A stretch of 64,000 nucleotides of DNA from UBA9647 sp963739335 (GTDB lineage Bacteria > Bacteroidota > Ignavibacteria > UBA10030), in NCBI GenBank assembly GCA_963739335.1, contig CAVUAC010000088.1:1-64000 (forward strand). The letters are read 5' to 3'. The notes under the pieces were generated by a model. It was given only the letters and a program-made list of their open reading frames with translations. It had not been told where the DNA came from and made no database searches. Position 1 is the first letter of the stretch. Each line of letters opens with the position of its first letter. The position numbers and the translations under genes were made by a program. Below, in pieces: positions 18,033-26,383 of this stretch.

Positions 18033-18539
18033 TGAGACCGGAAGATTTCTATTCTTCAGATGACATGCCCAGCGGCCGAAGTCAACGCACGATGTGGGAT
18101 GCCATTCAACAGCAAGCGCTGCTGCTCCGATCAGATCGATGGCTGATCCGAGATGCCAGAAGTTTCCTCTATGGCATGGCGGCAACCATCGTGCTGGGTT
18201 TGGCGCTTGTCGGGGCCTGGACGATTGCCCGGCAGTCGTTCGAGAACGCTCAGCCTCAACCGCTGCGGCTCGAGCAGGCGTATGTCTCTGCCATCCATGA
18301 ATTCGAACGCGTCATGCCCAGTGCCATCGTGAGCAAGTCCCAGTTATCCCAGGCCTCAGGGCAACTCACGCAACGTAAGGAGCAGATCAAGCTCGTCGAC
18401 GCTGCCATCGTAGAATCTGCGTAAGCAAACCAACGGCACGGACCTCTCGCCGCTGAAGCGCGAGCGGCTTCGCCAGTTGTACAGCATGAAACTTCAAATC
18501 CTTCAGCAGATGATTGAAGAGGGGGAGATCGAATTATGA
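18029..18539 (+). CDS. Probable membrane-bound anti-sigma factor, frame shifted near the 3' end
   Basis: ATG at 18029 overlaps the sigma stop (ATGA). The product has an N-terminal cytoplasmic part of about 50 residues, one transmembrane segment (FLYGMAATIVLGLALVGAWTI) and a C-terminal extracytoplasmic part. No zinc-binding HxxxCxxC motif is seen. The first frame stops at 18424 after IVESA, but shifting by one base there opens 38 further codons (KQTNGTDLSPLKRERLRQLY and on to EEGEIEL). These end in TGA at 18539 overlapping the next ATG (18536). That tight coupling argues the longer, 169-aa product is real and that a base is extra near 18422. Confidence 0.75.
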
Positions 18540-19945
18540 AAACCATCATTCTCGCGGCTCTTGCAACAACGATGATGTCCTTCGAAAACCCCGAGCGGCA
18601 ACGCGACATCGAGCAGCATTTCTCAACCCAAGCTGCAGAACGCATTGAACTGCGCGGATTCAACAGCTCGGACATCAAGATCCGGTCTTGGGACAAAAAC
18701 GAAGTCTCCGTGAAGCTCAGCATTTCGTTCTCGTCATCCGACCAGAAGGATGAACAGCGGTATCTCGACGCGATCACCCTGAAGCACGAGGAGTCCAGGG
18801 AACTCCTGCGCATAACGCTTCAGGAACCCGATATGACTTCAAAGAATCGCGGCTCCTTCTGGTCCTGGATCAAGAAGTTCTTCACAGGCTCATTCATCAG
18901 CAAGCGGGTCGAGGGGGAGATTTACGTTCCACAATCCAATCCACTTCTGGCGGAGGTGCGGTATGGCTCAATATCGCTGGACGGTATGAAGGGCCCTCTC
19001 GAGCTGCCCGGGACGGGAAACACGGTCGTTCTTCGCAACTGCTCGGACATCCGGGAAGTCGCCAACGATTACGGGAAAACGACCATCGAGCGCAGCGGCG
19101 GAGCTCTTCAGCTCTCATGCAAGAGCGGGTCAATCAGCATCGATCAGTTCGACGGCAAAGCGGATATCGAAGCCGATTATTCAAATATCACCGTGCGTGA
19201 CATATCACGATCCCTCACGATCCATTCATCAAGCGGCACGACCAAAGTGGAGCATGTGGGCAGCAACGCCACCATTTGGTCCGACTATTCCACGATCACC
19301 GCAAACAACATCGCGGGGATGCTGGATATTCAGGACAAAAGCGGGAAAGTGAGAGCAAAGGGTGTGGACGGAGTCAGGATCAGCGGGGACTATTCCACGA
19401 TCGAAGTCAGTGACGTCTCCGGCAAATCAGCAAAAGAGATCCAGATCGATGGACAATCCGGCCTGATCTCAGTCAGCGATGCGGTCGGGAACGTCAAGAT
19501 CGACAACCCCTACGGCAACGTTGAGTTGAGAAACATCCGGGGCAACGTCGATGTGGTATCAAAGAGCTCACGTATAACCGGTAGCAAGATGACAGGCGAC
19601 TGGCGTTCAGAGACAGAGTACTGTTCTCTCTCGATATCCGAGACGAGCGCCAGGCAGATCGTCATGACGAACACCGGCGGCAAAATCGAACTTTCGGTTA
19701 CAACGCCTCCCACATCGGTTGACATTAAGAATGAGTATGCCGACGTGAATGTCGACTTACCACCAGGATTCAGCGGGGAGGTCGATATCAACGTCACCTA
19801 CGGCCACATAGAGACGAATCTGCCTCTTCCCAGAATCAAATCATTCGACGCTGGAGGCGGCTACGCTCTGGGCAAGATCGGGAATGGCAGTGGAAAGCTT
19901 TCTGTCGAAACGAAGTCCGGCAATGTGAAGGTCATCCAGCGGTAG
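18536..19945 (+). CDS. DUF4097-family secreted beta-helix repeat protein
   Basis: The 469-aa protein has an N-terminal hydrophobic start and a long array of about 20-residue beta-strand repeats (GSISIDQFDGKADIEADYSN, SSGTTKVEHVGSNATIWSDY, SGKVRAKGVDGVRISGDYST). These predict a right-handed solenoid, as in DUF4097 proteins. The family is often linked to sigma/anti-sigma or envelope-stress operons and includes the C-terminal domain of the enterococcal LiaX surface sensor. Here it is the third gene of an ECF-sigma operon with a 4-bp overlap. It may be the signal receiver or output of the sigma system, by inference from position. Confidence 0.85.
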   Translation: MKTIILAALATTMMSFENPERQRDIEQHFSTQAAERIELRGFNSSDIKIRSWDKNEVSVKLSISFSSSDQKDEQRYLDAITLKHEESRELLRITLQEPDMTSKNRGSFWSWIKKFFTGSFISKRVEGEIYVPQSNPLLAEVRYGSISLDGMKGPLELPGTGNTVVLRNCSDIREVANDYGKTTIERSGGALQLSCKSGSISIDQFDGKADIEADYSNITVRDISRSLTIHSSSGTTKVEHVGSNATIWSDYSTITANNIAGMLDIQDKSGKVRAKGVDGVRISGDYSTIEVSDVSGKSAKEIQIDGQSGLISVSDAVGNVKIDNPYGNVELRNIRGNVDVVSKSSRITGSKMTGDWRSETEYCSLSISETSARQIVMTNTGGKIELSVTTPPTSVDIKNEYADVNVDLPPGFSGEVDINVTYGHIETNLPLPRIKSFDAGGGYALGKIGNGSGKLSVETKSGNVKVIQR

Positions 19946-19989
19946 TGATGAGCCACGCCCCTTGGGGGTGCGCTGTTCATCCACTCGAG

Positions 19990-20457
19990 TCAAGGATGGA
20001 AGCGGAACGCCAGCGACAGCTGAACACCCATCCCGGTGACGGGCGTGAGCATAAGCGACGGCCCGACGTCGAGAGCTATGTCGAACGGGTAGTCCCGCAC
20101 AAAATAATCGACGCCGAACACTCCGCGAACACCGAGGGCAAACCTGTTGTGCGCGTAGTCCGGTCCCCAAAAGCCGGCATCACCGATGAAGAGACCGGCA
20201 CCATAGTAGAACGGCGCGTATGATTTTCTGAACACATTCTCGTGCACGAGATAATCCGCACCGACCATCAGTCCCCCCTTGAACATACCCCCAATCGCGA
20301 ACTGGTACGCGATGCGCTGGTTCTCCCAGTATTTGACGCTCAACCCAGTCGGCGCTCCAAGCACGACACCAAGGCCAACCCTTCCCCTGCTCTCTGCTGA
20401 GATTGCTGGCGATAAGACCAACAGAACAGCCGCAATGAGAAGACTCATTGTCTTCAT
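19990..20457 (-). CDS. Small outer membrane protein, function unknown
   Basis: This 155-aa protein has a signal peptide (MKTMSLLIAAVLLVLSPAISA) and glycine/aromatic-rich strands (GRVGLGVVLGAPTGLSVKYW, APFYYGAGLFIGDAGFWGPD). It ends in GVQLSLAFRFHP, an outer-membrane-barrel-like terminus with a near-terminal Phe. It belongs to the broad class of small OmpA-like barrels. It is transcribed convergently with the DUF4097 gene, and the 44-bp gap carries a GC-rich inverted repeat near 19958 that may end both. It lies upstream of nothing else in operon spacing. Confidence 0.75.
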   Translation of the reverse strand: MKTMSLLIAAVLLVLSPAISAESRGRVGLGVVLGAPTGLSVKYWENQRIAYQFAIGGMFKGGLMVGADYLVHENVFRKSYAPFYYGAGLFIGDAGFWGPDYAHNRFALGVRGVFGVDYFVRDYPFDIALDVGPSLMLTPVTGMGVQLSLAFRFHP

Positions 20458-20493
20458 ATGTTTCCTCCTCTCTTCTGGGGAATTGCGGGAGAA

Positions 20494-23356
20494 TCACAAA
20501 TACTGTTTCAGGAATTTCCCCGTGTACGAAGAACAGACTTTTGCCACCTCCTCGGGAGTTCCAGTCGCCACGACGTGACCACCTCCTTCCCCCCCTTCAG
20601 GGCCAAGGTCGATCACGAAGTCCGCGCATTTGACGACGTGCATATTGTGCTCAATCACGACGAGCGAATGGCCCGCTTCTACAAGAGCACTGAAGCATTT
20701 GAGAAGCTTGGCAATGTCATCGAAATGCAGTCCGGTCGTAGGCTCGTCGAAAATGAACAGCGCACGCCCCTCCGATTGAGACGCTGAGAGATGGTTCGCC
20801 AACTTGATCCGTTGAGCTTCACCCCCTGAGAGCGTCGTGGCAGGCTGACCAAGCCGTACATATCCCAACCCAACATCGTCCAAAATTCTGAGTCGTTGGG
20901 CAACCCTTCTCCCATCAGGATGCGCGGAGAAGAAGCCGAGCGCTTCGGTGACCGTCATTTTCAGAATATCATCGACGTTCTTTCCGTGGTACCGAACCTC
21001 CAACACCTCTAGTTTGAACCGTTTGCCCTTGCACGCCTCGCAGGTGAGATACAAATCGGCAAGGAACTGCATCTCGATCTTCTGCAATCCATCTCCCTCG
21101 CAGACATCACAACGCCCGCCTGGCACATTGAACGAGAAATGGCCCGGCATGAACCCGCGGATCCTCGCAGCCTGCGTGTGAGCCAGCAAATCCCTGATCA
21201 GATCGAACACCTTAATATAGGTCACTGGATTCGATCGAGGCGAACGACCAATGGGTGATTGATCAACGAGTTCAATACGCTCGATCTGTTCAGCTCCCTG
21301 AATGGCACCGAACCTCCCAACACTCCCTTCAAATCCGCCTTTCATCTTTTGAATCCCTGCGTACAGGGTTTCGTGCACAAGCGTGCTCTTTCCGGAGCCG
21401 CTGACTCCCGTGACGCAGACAAACATGCCCAGGGGAATACGAACGTCAATGTTCTTCAGGTTGTGCTCCGCAGCCCCCTTTATGAAAATGGATTGCTCTA
21501 TATCGCGTCGGCGTTTTCGGGGCGTCGGAATATTTAGCCTACCGTTGAGATATTGCGCGGTGAGCGACCGGGGATGCTCCAGCAGCGCCTGAACGCTTCC
21601 GCAGTAAACCACCTCTCCGCCGTTCTCACCTGCACGAGGTCCCATGTCAACGACAACATCGGCAGAGCGGATCATTTCTTCATCGTGCTCCACGACGAGC
21701 ACGCTATTGCCTACATCGCGCAGAGACTTCAGGATAGTGATGAGTTTCTGATTGTCCCTTGGATGCAGGCCGATGCTCGGCTCATCCAGAACATACAGAG
21801 ATCCAACCAATGAAGAACCGAGAGACGTCGCCAGATTGATGCGCTGGGACTCACCTCCGGAAAGCGTCATCGTCAACCGGTCGAGAGAGAGATATCCAAT
21901 GCCCACATCATAGAGAAACTTCAGGCGCTTGCGGATCTCCTCAAGGACCCTCCTGGCGACCTCCAGCTCGAACTTCGTCAGTTTGATGTGCTGGAAGAAC
22001 TCGTTCGCCTCCTCGATGGTCATCCGAACCACATCGTGGATGCTCTTTCCGGCAACCCGTATGTTCGAGCGCGTCGCCTCGGAGCCTCGCACCGTGACAC
22101 TCGTCGCAGGTCGTGTATCCCCGATAGCGACTCAGGAATACGCGATAATGGATCTTGTACGATTTGCGCTCGATGAACTTGAAGAATTTGTGGATTCCGT
22201 CAAATCCATTGTAGCCGTTGAGAATGACATCGAGCTGCTTCGACGTCAGTTGTTTGAAAGGGACATCGACCGGGACACCGGCTTCGCCTGCAATGCCAAG
22301 CAGATCGCGCAGGTTCACGCGCCACTTCGGGGAATTCCATGGATGGATCGCCCCCTGCCGGATTGTCTTATTGGGATCAGGGACGACGAGATCCATATCG
22401 ATTCCCATGGATCGCCCAAAACCCTGGCACTTCGGGCACGCACCGACGGGATTGTTGAACGAGAACATCCTGGGATCGGGATCCTCGTAGCGAATTCCAT
22501 CGTTGCGGCATTCATAATGCTGAGCAAATCGGAGAATTTGTCTTGAGTCGAGCAGGAACACGTGGGCATAGCCGTCGCCTTCCAGAAACGCAGTTTCAAT
22601 CGAGTCTGCGAGGCGCTTCTCGCTTTCCTTGTCGTTTTTCCGGAGGACAAGGCGATCGACGAGGACTGCGATTCCTTTTTTGGACTCGGCCTTGAACTCT
22701 TTTTCATTCAGATCGACGATCGCGCCCTCTACAGCAATGCGGAAGAACCCGCGCTTCTTGAGCGCGTCGAGCTCTTCCTTCAGCGTGTGCCCGGGGTGAT
22801 CGTGAAGAGGAAACGTAACATGGATCTTTGTGCCATCAGGCTCCAGCTGGAGGCCGTCCACCGCAGAAGAAACCGTGTCCCGCTTCACCAGCTCTCCGCA
22901 CACCCGGCAATATGTCTGACCGATGCGCCCGAACAGCAACCGAAGGTAATCATAGATTTCCGTCGTGGTAGCGACTGTCGAGCGAGGATTGCGTGTCGCG
23001 GTTTTCTGCTCGATCGCGATGGAAGGACTGATGCCCTGGATGAAATCGACATCCGGCTTGTCCATTCGTTCCAGGAACTGACGGGCATAGGACGACAGGC
23101 TTTCGACGTACCTGCGCTGTCCTTCCGCATAGATGGTATCGAATGCCAGGCTCGACTTGCCGGAGCCGCTCACACCCGTCATGACAACGAGCTTGTTCCG
23201 TGGGAGCTCGATGTTGACATTCTTGAGGTTATGGACCCTCGCGCCGCGGACAACGATCGTCGTCAGCTTTCTCACGGGCTCGCCACCGTCCGGCCCGGCG
23301 ACTTCACGACCAGCGGGAACTCCTAGATCCGGTATGCTCTTCCTCTTACGTTTCAC
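20494..23356 (-). CDS. uvrA: Excinuclease ABC subunit A, frame broken once in mid-gene
   Basis: The two overlapping frames give one UvrA of about 953 aa. N-terminal part: VRGARVHNLKNVNIELPRNK, Walker A GVSGSGKSSLAFDTIYAEGQ, and NNPVGACPKCQGFGRSMG. C-terminal part: signature TLSGGESQRINLA, second Walker A GVSGSGKSTLVHETL, zinc-finger cysteines in RCDVCEGDG and TCEACKGKRF, and the second signature TLSGGEAQRIKLA. It recognises bulky DNA lesions and loads UvrB in nucleotide excision repair. The frame change lies near 22080-22084, between CHGARL and EATRSNIRVAGKSI, and needs a one-base excess or two-base loss. Such a break in a universally kept gene points to a sequence error. The C-terminus FLKQYL is intact. 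Confidence 0.93.
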
Positions 23357-23505
23357 TTTTCACGTCTTGCGATGGTGCACTCTGATGGGTTTAGTAACGT
23401 ACTCCTCCAGAACGGTAAAATCAATTCTAAAATTCCACGTGAGCCTCCAGTCCATGAACGCTCAGTAGTCTTTTGATGTGCAATAAAGGCGAAGGATACT
23501 CCTCC

Positions 23506-23527
23506 GGTGACGTGTCGCCACGTCACC
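23506..23527. promoter_or_regulatory. 22-bp perfect palindrome between divergent uvrA and barrel gene
   Basis: GGTGACGTG and its exact complement CACGTCACC flank the 4-nt centre TCGC. The flanks add a weaker outer pairing (AAAGGC... with GCCTTT). As both adjacent genes diverge from here, a terminator makes no sense. The palindrome ends 3 bp before the -35 box of the promoter at 23531, a typical site for a dimeric activator or repressor. Confidence 0.6.
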
Positions 23528-23530
23528 ATC

Positions 23531-23559
23531 TTGCCTTTCTTGGTTGTGATGTCTACATT
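23531..23559 (+). promoter_or_regulatory. Sigma-70-like promoter of the barrel gene
   Basis: TTGCCT (23531-23536), a 17-bp spacer and TACATT (23554-23559) predict a transcript start about 20 nt upstream of ATG 23586. Confidence 0.45.
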
Positions 23560-23585
23560 GATTCAAACCTGACCGAGTCTGCCGT

Positions 23586-24449
23586 ATGCGATATACAATC
23601 CTCTCTGTTCTCCTTTGTGTACTGACGCTGTGCATCGCCGCTCACGCGCAGCAAGACTCGACGCAGGCAGCGACTGTCTACAAGCTCACGCTCAAAGACG
23701 GATCCGAGATCATCGGGACGATTCAGAGAGAGGATTCCATACTGGTCGAGTTTCGGTCAATCTCCAAGGTTTCGATGCGCGTGTTGCGAGAGCAAATTAG
23801 ATCACTCGTGCGTCTCCCGGGCAATGTCCTTGGCGGCGAGTTTCTGAGATCAGATCCCAACTACACTCGTCTCTTCTTTGCCCCAACGGGCCGCGCACTG
23901 AAGAACGGCCAGGGCTATTTCTCAACATATGAGATATTCTTTCCCTTTGTGGCAGTCGGTATTGGAGACATCGTCACGCTCGCGGGCGGAATGTCACTTA
24001 TCCCGGCAGCAGACAATCAGATCTTCTACCTTGCACCGAAGATCACCCCCATTCACTTCAAGGATCTCGACATCTCTGCCGGCGTGTTGTATATCAACGT
24101 AACGAGCGCCGACTTTTCCGGCCTGGGAATTCTCTATGGCGTGGGCACGTACGGCTCGAGCAACGGGGCTCTGACGGTGGGACTCGGCTGGGGCTTCTCC
24201 CAGGGAGAGCTCGCAAACAAGCCCATACTTCTCCTCGGAGGCGAACTCAGGGTCTCGAACAGCGTCAAGTTCATCACGGAGAATTGGATCCCGCTGGGTA
24301 CGGATCTGATAATCTATTCCTTTGGCGTCCGTTTCTTCGGCGATAATCTGGCAGCCGATCTGGGCTTCATCCGCCCATCAAGATTCGGATCAAGCGGGTT
24401 TCCATTCGTGCCGTGGATTGGATTCGCGTACAATTTCGGTGCCAGGTAA
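23586..24449 (+). CDS. Outer membrane protein with N-terminal beta domain, function unknown
   Basis: This 287-aa protein has a signal peptide (MRYTILSVLLCVLTLCIAAHA). A short SH3-like beta domain follows, in which KLTLKDGSEIIGTIQREDSI is a pattern common in Bacteroidota secreted proteins. A run of strands suggesting a barrel completes it (FFPFVAVGIGDIVTLAGGMS, SNGALTVGLGWGFSQGE), ending FVPWIGFAYNFGAR. No specific family name can be given. The palindrome at 23506-23527 sits directly upstream of its promoter. Confidence 0.78.
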   Translation: MRYTILSVLLCVLTLCIAAHAQQDSTQAATVYKLTLKDGSEIIGTIQREDSILVEFRSISKVSMRVLREQIRSLVRLPGNVLGGEFLRSDPNYTRLFFAPTGRALKNGQGYFSTYEIFFPFVAVGIGDIVTLAGGMSLIPAADNQIFYLAPKITPIHFKDLDISAGVLYINVTSADFSGLGILYGVGTYGSSNGALTVGLGWGFSQGELANKPILLLGGELRVSNSVKFITENWIPLGTDLIIYSFGVRFFGDNLAADLGFIRPSRFGSSGFPFVPWIGFAYNFGAR

Positions 24450-24493
24450 CTCATCGTGCTCGCCGCAATTATCTCACGCTCGTCGTTCCCATT

Positions 24494-25405
24494 ATGCCTG
24501 AACTCCCCGACCTGACGATCTATCTCGAGAGCATTCAGGCCAGGATCGGCGGCCACCGGCTCGAGAACATCCGCCTGGGCAATCCCTTCATTCTTCGAAC
24601 TGTTAATCCTCCTTTGAGTGCCGCGGCGGGAAAGAGTGTGCTTGGCATTGCGCGGATCGGGAAACGCATGGTCATTGAGCTTGAAGGAGATTTGTTTATC
24701 GTCATCCATTTGATGATCGCTGGACGGTTCCACTGGAAGAAGCCCAAAACCAAGTTGCCAGGGAAGGTGGCACACGCAGCGTTCGATTTCACCCATGGGA
24801 CCCTGCTGTTGACCGAGGCGAGCACCAAAAAGCGCGCGTCCATGCACATCGTGCGAGGCAGACAGTCGCTCGCACAGTTCGATCGCGGGGGGCTGGAGGT
24901 CCTGGATTCCACGGGAGATTCGTTCAGAGCGGCGCTGTTGCGCGAAAACCGAACTCTCAAACGTGCCCTCACCGATCCGCGACTCTTTAGCGCCATTGGC
25001 AACGCATACTCCGACGAGATCCTCCACTGCGCCCACCTCTCGCCACTGAAGCTCACACGTCAATTGACGAGCTCAGAGATTACGCGTCTGCATCAGGCAA
25101 CGCTGACAACGATGGGAGAATGGATCGAGCGGCTTCGGGATGAAGTGGGACAAGGGTTCCCGGAGAAGGTCACCGCTTTTCATGCGGAAATGGCCGTGCA
25201 CGGACAATTTGGGAAGCCGTGCCATGTCTGTCGCGCGAAGGTTCAGCGGATTGTCTATGCAGAGAATGAGTGCAATTACTGCCCTCGCTGCCAGACCGGC
25301 GGTAAGATGCTCTCCGATCGCTCTCTTGCCCGGTTGCTCAAGGATGACTGGCCAAAGACGATCGAAGAGCTCGAGCTCAATGAGGTTAGGATTTCATCCT
25401 CCTGA
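24494..25405 (+). CDS. mutM: Fpg/Nei-family DNA glycosylase
   Basis: I set the start at ATG 24494 because the family requires the N-terminal proline nucleophile: the protein begins MPELPDLTIY (P2, E3), although in canonical MutM the motif is PELPEVE. The conserved lysine lies in GKRMVIELEG, the helix-two-turn-helix in the middle (GNAYSDEILHCAHLSP), and the C-terminal zinc finger has CHVC and CPRC spaced as usual. The enzyme removes oxidised bases and nicks abasic sites (base excision repair). PELPDL rather than PELPEV and the 303-aa length make MutM versus Nei uncertain. It is 44 bp after the barrel gene and probably co-transcribed. Confidence 0.88.
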   Translation: MPELPDLTIYLESIQARIGGHRLENIRLGNPFILRTVNPPLSAAAGKSVLGIARIGKRMVIELEGDLFIVIHLMIAGRFHWKKPKTKLPGKVAHAAFDFTHGTLLLTEASTKKRASMHIVRGRQSLAQFDRGGLEVLDSTGDSFRAALLRENRTLKRALTDPRLFSAIGNAYSDEILHCAHLSPLKLTRQLTSSEITRLHQATLTTMGEWIERLRDEVGQGFPEKVTAFHAEMAVHGQFGKPCHVCRAKVQRIVYAENECNYCPRCQTGGKMLSDRSLARLLKDDWPKTIEELELNEVRISSS

Positions 25406-25440
25406 GCTCGCACTGCTTAGCACACGCTGAAGGTTTGCTT

Positions 25441-26379
25441 TCAGAAACGTATCATGATTTTCGCGGTTGGTACAAATTCGACGAAGTCCGCAGAGCGAAC
25501 GGTGGGTTGGAGATGAGCCTCGATTTTCAGATTGTTGTTGAACTGCGCAGCGCTCCACGCCGCATCGAGTGCCGAGAGAAGATGGTTAGCCACCAGCAGA
25601 ATCGCCCCTGTCGTCGCGACGTTATAGAAGTCATTCGCTTTCCCACGCATCTTTGAGTAATCCAGGAACCGCTGCGAAACATCGCTATTGACAATCCTCT
25701 GCGGCGTCATCACACCGGCGTCATCCCACCCTGCAGCAAACTGCGGGTACTTGCCGATGAGTTCGTAGTACTGCTGTTCCGGTCGATGCGGCAGTTGATG
25801 AGTGAAACCATTGCCGGCGACCTGTGCAATCAGATTCTCAACCGCGTTCAACTTGGTCCAATCGACCTGTTGCCACGGAGGGAGGTTCCCCGTCCCTGGA
25901 ATGAGGTAGTCCGTGAAGCTTGCCACAGGGTTTAGCTTTGGCGCGTTGTCCTGGATCCACGTCGCATAGCGCACGACCGACCAGTGCTGGTCGGCAAAAT
26001 CCTGGAACAGGTTTGTCTGATTGTTCCCCTTTTTGGTGTACGAGGCGTAGAAGACCCACAGAGCAGCTTCAGCGATCACGAAACCGCCTGCCCGCCAGTA
26101 GCTCTTGGTATAGTACTCACCAGCTCCGGGAATTGCGAGCGATAGCGCACCTGCCAACAGCGCGGATTTCTTGTTCAGCTCGTAGTCGCTCATCCGGGAG
26201 GGGACGGAATCCCTCAACGCCACCGAGCCGAGGTTCGACAGCAAGTCGAGTCGGGCATTTCCCGTCATCAAAACATGATCCGATGCGCTTCGATCCTTCG
26301 GCCCTTCCGGCTGACCGACGGCAGCATGTGCGACGAGGAGAATTCCCCCCAGCACGATCAAGGCTCGGCGACTTTCCAT
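25441..26379 (-). CDS. Secreted/membrane-associated protein with DUF5683-like core
   Basis: The 312-aa protein has a signal peptide (ending AHAAVG). A hydrophobic core KSALLAGALSLAIPGAGEYY, then TKSYWRAGGFVIAEAALWVF, resembles the DUF5683-type membrane domains of Bacteroidota. Near the C-terminus there is another hydrophobic stretch (VATTGAILLVANHLLSALDA). It follows the large protease-propeller-barrel gene with a 4-bp gap, so the two are one operon. Function unknown. Confidence 0.7.
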   Translation of the reverse strand: MESRRALIVLGGILLVAHAAVGQPEGPKDRSASDHVLMTGNARLDLLSNLGSVALRDSVPSRMSDYELNKKSALLAGALSLAIPGAGEYYTKSYWRAGGFVIAEAALWVFYASYTKKGNNQTNLFQDFADQHWSVVRYATWIQDNAPKLNPVASFTDYLIPGTGNLPPWQQVDWTKLNAVENLIAQVAGNGFTHQLPHRPEQQYYELIGKYPQFAAGWDDAGVMTPQRIVNSDVSQRFLDYSKMRGKANDFYNVATTGAILLVANHLLSALDAAWSAAQFNNNLKIEAHLQPTVRSADFVEFVPTAKIMIRF

Positions 26380-26383
26380 CCCT

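Noticed and set aside
18536..19945. Internal repeats of the DUF4097 gene as a possible DNA repeat array
   Set aside because: The similarity is at the protein level (beta-solenoid repeats) with diverged codons, not a DNA tandem repeat.
20640..21500. Possible programmed frameshift in uvrA
   Set aside because: No slippery site with downstream structure at the break near 22082, and the same kind of break recurs in many unrelated genes, so an error is the simpler explanation.
22562..23326. Open frame of 254 codons on the plus strand within uvrA
   Set aside because: Antisense to conserved UvrA motifs; no family resemblance or start signal.
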